Program-made: the position numbers and the translations under genes
Source of the DNA: Dechloromonas sp.
GTDB taxonomy: Bacteria > Pseudomonadota > Gammaproteobacteria > Burkholderiales > Rhodocyclaceae
Direction of reading: 5' to 3'
Assembly (NCBI GenBank): GCA_017302355.1
Contig: JAFLDQ010000126.1
Location: 1-10,346 of the forward strand
DNA length: 10,346 nucleotides
Notes under the pieces: generated by a model
Databases searched by the model: none
Told to the model about the DNA's origin: nothing
Seen by the model: only the letters and a program-made list of their open reading frames with translations
Shown: positions 7,393 through 10,346 of the stretch, one piece after another
Numbering within the stretch: the stretch's first letter is position 1
Layout: the number at the start of each line of letters is the position of its first letter

Positions 7393-8301
7393 TCAGGCGC
7401 CACAGCACTTCTTGAATTTCCTTCCCGAGCCGCAAGGACATGGATCGTTGCGGCCGACCTTCGGGGCATCGCGGCGGAAGGTGCCGGCGGCGACCTCAGG
7501 GCGATGGGCGGGGCGTGGATTTTCCTCTTGGTCGTGAAAGCGGTCCGACCAGCAGCACCACGTCTGCATCAGCCCGATCGCATCCGGCACATAGGCGTCG
7601 TGATGGCGGCCGAATCGTTGCAGGCGCTCGGCCCAGGGGGTGTTGACCTCGGTTTCGTACCATTCCAGGTCGGCGACTTGCGGATCGAGCCAGCCGCTGT
7701 CCCACCAGCGCCGGAGCGTGCCCACATGCTCCGGCCCGCCGACATCGGCGACGGCGCCGGTCAGCCCATCCATGACCTTGGCCTCGGCGTCCGTGTCGAC
7801 CGACTCGTGCTGCGCTTCCAGCCAGGCCAGCGTGCGGTCGCCGGTTTCGACCAACCAGGCCAGGAGCGGCGCTGCTTCCCGATCGCCGGCGAAAACCGGC
7901 AGGGTCAGCGCGTTGATCATCGCGATCCGCGCCCATTGCGCGTGGCGACGGTCCTCGACGAAGGCGCGCAGCGCCGTCTCGTCGTCACAAACCGCGGCGA
8001 CACAATTCTTGAACGACTCGGTGAGATGGTCGCCGAGCGCGGCGTCGAGGTCGGCTTCCGGCAGCGCGGCGATGGCCAGCAGGGGACGGAAGGCCCGCGG
8101 TTCGCGCCGCTCTGCCAGCAGGTGCATCGCATGCAGGTGGAACATCGACTCCCGCAGTTCCTCCGGCCGCGCGGACATGCGCTCCAGTTCGGCGACCATG
8201 CGCTCGTAGTGCTCGGGGTCGTCGAGTAGCGCCCGCGCCGCCGCGACGGGGTAGCCACGGCGTAGCACCGTCAGTTCGTCCAGTATCTGCTGCCATTCCA
8301 T
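7393..8301 (-). CDS. DUF1186 protein with C-terminal SEC-C zinc motif
   Basis: The 302-residue product has an all-helical N-terminal region of the DUF1186 type (for example [41 protein letters not shown]), which resembles HEAT-like helical repeats. It ends in a SEC-C motif, [18 protein letters not shown], with zinc ligands C288, C290, C299 and C300. SEC-C tails bind zinc and, in SecA, contact SecB and ribosomes; in other proteins they are general docking modules. It has no signal peptide or membrane segment. GGGAG five bases before ATG 8301 supports the start. The kinase follows on the same strand after 15 bp, so co-transcription is likely and this protein might be a partner or substrate of the kinase. 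That link rests on position only. Confidence 0.92.
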   Translation of the reverse strand: MEWQQILDELTVLRRGYPVAAARALLDDPEHYERMVAELERMSARPEELRESMFHLHAMHLLAERREPRAFRPLLAIAALPEADLDAALGDHLTESFKNCVAAVCDDETALRAFVEDRRHAQWARIAMINALTLPVFAGDREAAPLLAWLVETGDRTLAWLEAQHESVDTDAEAKVMDGLTGAVADVGGPEHVGTLRRWWDSGWLDPQVADLEWYETEVNTPWAERLQRFGRHHDAYVPDAIGLMQTWCCWSDRFHDQEENPRPAHRPEVAAGTFRRDAPKVGRNDPCPCGSGRKFKKCCGA

Positions 8302-8494
8302 GATTCTCCCGTCCCTGAAACGTTGCCGAAAGCAGGATTCTTACCGACAAAGCCCCACGCCGTCCAGCGATCCAGGCGGGTCGGGCCTGCCGGATGACCC
8401 CCTTCCCCGCCCTGTCGTCGGCGAACTGCCTGCTTGCCGGACCCGGACGGAAAAGGCACCGCGAAACGCGTCGCCGCCGGCCTGGAAATCCTGG
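8302..8494. other. Intergenic stretch with no recognised gene
   Basis: Between the DUF1186 start and the DUF488 stump nothing codes convincingly on either strand. The minus strand must hold the promoter of the DUF1186-kinase operon. GGTAAGAAT, about 50 bp upstream of that ATG, is a possible -10 region, without a clear -35 partner. Confidence 0.4.
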
Positions 8495-8623
8495 TCAGGC
8501 GAACGCCGCCCCCTTCCCGGCCAGCAGCGCCCGCAGCAGCGAGCGATGGCAATGCGCCTCGTCCTCGCAATAGCAGCCGACGGAAAAGTTGGCCTGACGC
8601 GAGAGGACCGCGAGCAGTTCGAC
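8495..8623 (-). pseudogene. C-terminal stump of a DUF488 family gene
   Basis: On the minus strand one frame reads VELLAVLSRQANFSVGCYC, then EDEAHCHRSLLRALL and a short tail, before TGA at 8497-8495. The block C-x-E-x4-CHR-x2-L is the hallmark C-terminal motif of DUF488 proteins, which are normally about 120-180 residues long. Only about 42 residues remain. Upstream the frame runs into the aaaaccgg repeats and the 41-bp tandem repeat, then hits a stop, with no start codon. The rest of the gene is not found anywhere in the window. The remnant was most likely cut off when the transposase element arrived or by a deletion linked to it. The family call rests on the short motif alone, but the motif is distinctive. 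Confidence 0.7.
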
Positions 8624-8660
8624 CAAAACCGCAAAACCGGGCAAAACCGGAAAACCGGGG
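8623..8660. repeat. Degenerate aaaaccgg tandem units
   Basis: Four AAAACC-containing units, 8 to 10 bp apart, run directly into the 41-bp tandem repeat. They look like slippage products of its first bases. Confidence 0.55.
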
Positions 8661-8731
8661 ACAGACCACGGTTTCTCTCATCATTCATCGGAAAACCGGG
8701 GACAGACCACGGTTTCTCTCATCATTCATCG
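8650..8731. repeat. Perfect 41-bp tandem repeat, two copies
   Basis: Positions 8650-8690 and 8691-8731 are identical. Each unit contains the 19-mer GGGGACAGACCACGGTTTC (8657-8675 and 8698-8716), which reappears inverted at 9481-9499 on the far side of the transposase gene. The right-hand unit covers the last codons and stop of that gene. The 19-mer is therefore best read as the terminal repeat of the RAYT element, duplicated at one end. Confidence 0.9.
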
Positions 8732-9441
8732 AACAGCGCTCCGGAAGCGGGCTCGTTCGGCTTGCGCGGTCGTCCCGGCTTGCCCGGCGACGCCCTGTGG
8801 CCGGCGACAGCCTCCACCTCTCTGGCGAAGCGCTCATTCCCCAGCACAAAGTTGCCGTTCGTTGCGCGTCGAATCTGATCCGCGACTCCCGGCTCCAGTT
8901 CGTGCCTGAACAGTTCGCGATAGGCTGCCTGCCGAAGACTCGCATCCTGTCCCAAGGCTGAATACAGTCCGTGCGCCTGGATGAGCGGGCTGGCCTCCCC
9001 TTCGCCATTGGCCCGGTAGCTTGACCAGGGGTAATCCGCCGGATGTTCCACCATGCCTGCCCGAACCGGGTTCAGCTCGATATAGCGCTGGCAGGCCAGC
9101 AGGTAAGTCTCCGCCTGAATCGGGCAAGAGCGATAACGCCCTTCCCACAAGGTGCCACTACGCCGATAGACGCGATTCACATACTGCACGTAGCGCTGCC
9201 CCAGCGCCTTCATCATGGCCCCCGGCGCCTCGGCGCCATCCGCCGAGATCAGCAGATGAACATGGTTGGTCATCAACACATAGGCATGAACGCGACACCC
9301 GGACTTGCCGGCATGCCCGGATAACCACTCCAGATAGAAGCGGTAATCCTCGTCGGCAAAAAAACAGGCTTGGCGATTATTGCCGCGCTGGATCAGGTGC
9401 AAGGGAACACCCGGCAGGGCAAGACGAAGACGACGCGGCAT
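8722..9441 (-). CDS. REP-associated tyrosine transposase (RAYT, Y1/HUH family)
   Basis: The 239-residue product has the Y1 transposase fold of the IS200/RAYT group. The opening is LPGVPLHLIQRGNNRQ; the HUH metal motif is H60-V-H62 in LMTNHVHLLI; and LWEGRYRS leads to YLLACQRYIELNPVRAGM, where Y120 is the best candidate nucleophile (Y113 is the alternative). The C-terminal third adds a helical region and a basic tail with GRPRKPN that is likely to bind DNA. Such enzymes nick and rejoin single-stranded hairpin DNA and are usually domesticated, spreading REP palindromes and not themselves. The reading frame is intact. Its start lies 39 bp from the right inverted repeat, and its last codons and stop lie inside the left repeat, tying enzyme and repeat together. 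Confidence 0.93.
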   Translation of the reverse strand: MPRRLRLALPGVPLHLIQRGNNRQACFFADEDYRFYLEWLSGHAGKSGCRVHAYVLMTNHVHLLISADGAEAPGAMMKALGQRYVQYVNRVYRRSGTLWEGRYRSCPIQAETYLLACQRYIELNPVRAGMVEHPADYPWSSYRANGEGEASPLIQAHGLYSALGQDASLRQAAYRELFRHELEPGVADQIRRATNGNFVLGNERFAREVEAVAGHRASPGKPGRPRKPNEPASGALFDE

Positions 9442-9480
9442 GTTGGGCCTGGCGAGAGGACGACAGAACTACAGTATCAC

Positions 9481-9499
9481 GAAACCGTGGTCTGTCCCC
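9481..9499. repeat. Right inverted repeat of the RAYT element
   Basis: GAAACCGTGGTCTGTCCCC is the exact reverse complement of the 19-mer present twice at 8657-8675 and 8698-8716. It lies 39 bp upstream of the transposase start codon. Confidence 0.9.
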
Positions 9500-9513
9500 T
9501 ATTATTCCCTAGA

Positions 9514-9594
9514 AAATCACGGAGAGGCTCAGCGTGCAAGGCCGAAGAGGGAGCGTAGCGACCGTGCCTTGCAGGATGAGTGTCACCGTGATTT
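9514..9594. repeat. Nested ~81-bp imperfect palindrome
   Basis: The outer arms AAATCACGG (9514-9522) and CCGTGATTT (9586-9594) pair perfectly. The inner arms TGCAAGGC (9535-9542) and GCCTTGCA (9566-9573) also pair perfectly. The 12-bp spacers on the two sides are equal in length and partly complementary. The central part is a 23-nt loop. This symmetry gives one long interrupted hairpin. No gene covers it; it lies between the RAYT element and the integron cassette and may be a REP/BIME-like substrate. Confidence 0.7.
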
Positions 9595-9705
9595 AGCCTC
9601 GTAAGGCGACGCCGGTAGCGGGGGTCTGGATGGCTACTACTCGTGGAACTACCCTTGGAACTACCTTGGGACTTTCGCATGCGAACGCGGGGCTTGACAT
9701 CTGGT
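9595..9705. other. Non-coding junction with small repeats
   Basis: No gene is seen. It holds a 12-bp tandem repeat, tggaactaccct/tggaactacctt (9644-9655 and 9656-9667), and a perfect 12-bp palindrome TTCGCATGCGAA (9674-9685). It lies between the nested palindrome and the first attC site and may be leftover DNA of a decayed cassette. Confidence 0.45.
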
Positions 9706-9777
9706 GTCGAACGCCCGAGGTAACCGGCGCAAAGACCGCGTAGCGGGATTTGCGTCCGGTTGACCGAGATGTTAGGC
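9706..9777 (-). other. attC: Integron attC site 1 (3' end of the cassette)
   Basis: Read on the minus strand this 72-bp site starts with GCCTAAC, a perfect RYYYAAC core box. It folds as AACCGG/CCGGTT (9756-9761 with 9722-9727), an extra unpaired base (9755), TTTGCG/CGCAAA, a 2-base mismatch, CCGC/GCGG and a 3-base loop (9740-9742). It ends in GTTCGAC, which departs from GTTRRRY at one base. Unpaired bases of this kind mark the strand that integron integrases recombine. The stop codon of the cassette gene lies inside the first core box. Confidence 0.88.
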
Positions 9778-10083
9778 AGCACCGCTGTTACTCCGATACC
9801 GACCCGGAGTGAAGCGACCCGACCACGTGCCACCATTAGACGTAACGTGATCACGAACGCGCTGCTTGTTGGACTGGCCAGAGGACTCTTGGTGCAGCTC
9901 GCAATGGCGCTCCTCGACCTTTAGCAAAAAGGCAATATCGGCAACAGCCGCGTCAAGCTGCCCTTTGAGCTTCTCGCGAGAAAGGAAAGTCTTACCCACG
10001 AGAACAGCTGCAACAGAGGCGATGACTGCACCGACGATCGTGCCAATCGCAGAGATGATAGACGCTGTGACTTGTGGATCCAT
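9772..10083 (-). CDS. Integron cassette gene: small one-pass membrane protein, unknown function
   Basis: The product is 103 residues starting MDPQVTASIIS. Residues 5-28 form one hydrophobic helix (ASIISAIGTIVGAVIASVAAVLVG). A soluble tail follows, with a charged helix (SREKLKGQLDAAVADIAFLLKVEERHC) and a C-terminal motif NGGTWSGRFTPGR. The short N-terminus and the charged residues just after the helix suggest a membrane-anchored protein with its tail in the cytoplasm. The ATG lies 10 bp after the GTTGGGC box of attC site 2, and the TAA stop lies inside the GCCTAAC box of attC site 1, the normal packing of a cassette gene. A weak AGGA precedes the start. Base composition is clearly less GC-rich than the chromosomal genes to the left. 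A longer reading from 10191 would translate through attC and is rejected. I recognise no named family. Confidence 0.85.
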   Translation of the reverse strand: MDPQVTASIISAIGTIVGAVIASVAAVLVGKTFLSREKLKGQLDAAVADIAFLLKVEERHCELHQESSGQSNKQRVRDHVTSNGGTWSGRFTPGRYRSNSGAA

Positions 10084-10093
10084 TTCCTGTGCT

Positions 10094-10165
10094 GCCCAAC
10101 GTGGAAGCTCAGCCGACGGAAAAAAGCACAGCTTTTTGACGGTCGGCTGGAGCGGGTTGTTAGCG
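10094..10165 (-). other. attC: Integron attC site 2 (5' border of the cassette)
   Basis: Also 72 bp. On the minus strand it runs from CGCTAAC (10165-10159) to GTTGGGC (10100-10094), a perfect GTTRRRY box. The stem pairs AGCCGAC/GTCGGCT (10148-10142 with 10117-10111) and AAAAAGC/GCTTTTT (10137-10131 with 10127-10121) around a 3-base loop, with unequal bulges between the stems. It shares little sequence with attC site 1, as is usual for cassettes of different origin. Confidence 0.85.
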
Positions 10166-10228
10166 GAATGTGCGGTAATCAACAGCGACACCTGTTGAAG
10201 ATTTCCTGAATCCGTGTTGATTTGTCAT
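10160..10228 (-). CDS. Possible 22-residue ORF ending in the attC core box
   Basis: A short frame opens at ATG 10228 (MTNQHGFRKSS...) and ends at TAA 10162-10160, inside the CGCTAAC box of attC site 2, just where a cassette gene would stop. No Shine-Dalgarno is seen and an in-frame stop lies two codons upstream. It may be a tiny cassette gene, the remnant of one, or chance. Confidence 0.22.
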   Translation of the reverse strand: MTNQHGFRKSSTGVAVDYRTFR

Positions 10229-10235
10229 AGATCAA
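10222..10235. promoter_or_regulatory. FNR/ANR-type binding site
   Basis: TTGTC-ATAG-ATCAA matches the dyad TTGAY-N4-ATCAA at all but one arm position. Its centre is about 40 bp upstream of the start point predicted from the -10 element at 10255-10260, close to the -41.5 spacing of FNR-activated promoters. That would make the gene to the right oxygen-responsive. Confidence 0.5.
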
Positions 10236-10254
10236 GCGTAGTACGTTGATTATT

Positions 10255-10260
10255 TATAAC
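10255..10260 (+). promoter_or_regulatory. Candidate -10 element
   Basis: TATAAC matches TATAAT at five of six bases in a local AT-rich patch. It stands in the right place relative to the FNR-type site and about 34 bp before the ATG at 10294. Confidence 0.45.
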
Positions 10261-10293
10261 AATACCGCATCCCAGTCCTTCACCCATTTGATC

Positions 10294-10346
10294 ATGGCCC
10301 GTTTCGAAGTCAAGCAATCCGCGAAGCTCAACCTGACCTCTTACTC
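10294..10346 (+). CDS. Possible 5' end of a gene running off the window
   Basis: An open frame starts at ATG 10294 (MARFEVKQSAKLNLTSY...) and continues to the last base. It is preceded by a -10-like element and an FNR-type site at fitting distances, but no Shine-Dalgarno is seen. Only 17 full codons are visible, so no family can be named. By position it would lie divergent from the cassette, where an integron integrase can sit, yet the visible residues do not resemble a known integrase start. Confidence 0.35.
   Translation, partial: MARFEVKQSAKLNLTSY

Larger units (their letters stand above)
8650..9499 (-). mobile_element. RAYT (IS200-like) element framed by 19-bp inverted repeats
   Basis: The transposase gene is bracketed by GGGGACAGACCACGGTTTC on the left (two copies) and its exact reverse complement on the right (9481-9499). 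No target-site duplication is visible, as expected for Y1 HUH enzymes, which do not make one. The left end abuts a broken DUF488 gene, consistent with insertion or linked deletion. The exact element ends cannot be fixed from one copy. Confidence 0.75.

Noticed and set aside
6529..8229. 566-residue plus-strand open frame
   Set aside because: It is antisense to both the kinase and the DUF1186 protein, which have clear motifs; its own sequence shows none.
8650..8731. CRISPR-like repeat
   Set aside because: There are only two copies, directly adjacent with no spacer, and they match the inverted repeat of the transposase element.
9500..9705. Missing N-terminal half of the DUF488 gene on the far side of the transposase
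   Set aside because: No frame on the minus strand here resembles DUF488, so a simple insertion with both halves retained is not supported.
9477..9854. 125-residue minus-strand frame
   Set aside because: It crosses attC site 1, the palindrome and the inverted repeat and overlaps the cassette gene out of frame; it is low-complexity and Arg/Ser-rich.
9866..10198. 110-residue plus-strand frame over the cassette
   Set aside because: It is antisense to the cassette gene, has no ribosome site and crosses an attC site; the minus-strand protein has a proper membrane helix and correct cassette packing.
10166..10346. Integron integrase start or attI site
   Set aside because: The 17 visible codons do not look like an IntI N-terminus and no clear attI core site is seen.

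Overview
The window is GC-rich for most of its length, with the third-position GC bias that throws up long antisense shadow frames. Its gene content (a PAQR/TrhA protein, a proteobacterial Ser/Thr kinase with a PEGA tail, a LysR regulator, a RAYT transposase and integron attC sites) suggests a betaproteobacterium, plausibly of the Rhodocyclales type. That placement is inference from gene style; no rRNA or tRNA is present to settle it.

Layout: (1) 1-1176 holds a LysR-type regulator on the minus strand with its own terminator, and a short divergent control region. (2) 1177-1861 holds two small plus-strand genes of unknown function; the first carries the short motif LFSWNPQ twice. A strong hairpin then separates them from convergent genes. 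(3) 1986-5064 reads leftwards: a compact group (alpha/beta hydrolase, DUF2784 membrane protein, zinc alcohol dehydrogenase) and then a TrhA/hemolysin III membrane protein. (4) 5179-8301 reads leftwards: a DUF1186/SEC-C protein and a membrane-anchored Ser/Thr kinase, 15 bp apart and probably one operon, then a VOC-fold protein. (5) 8302-10346 is a mobile, patchwork region. It holds a C-terminal stump of a DUF488 gene cut off at a tandem 41-bp repeat, a RAYT (Y1, HUH) transposase framed by 19-bp inverted repeats, a nested ~81-bp palindrome, and a complete integron gene cassette. The cassette is bounded by two 72-bp attC sites and encodes a small one-pass membrane protein. Beyond it lie an FNR-type site, a -10 element and the possible start of a plus-strand gene that runs off the end.

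The left 8.3 kb looks like ordinary chromosome. The right 2 kb is where DNA has been gained and lost: the cassette gene begins 10 bp inside one attC recombination point and its stop codon lies in the core box of the next. No integron integrase or attI site is visible, so either the array continues beyond the right end or this is a detached cassette.
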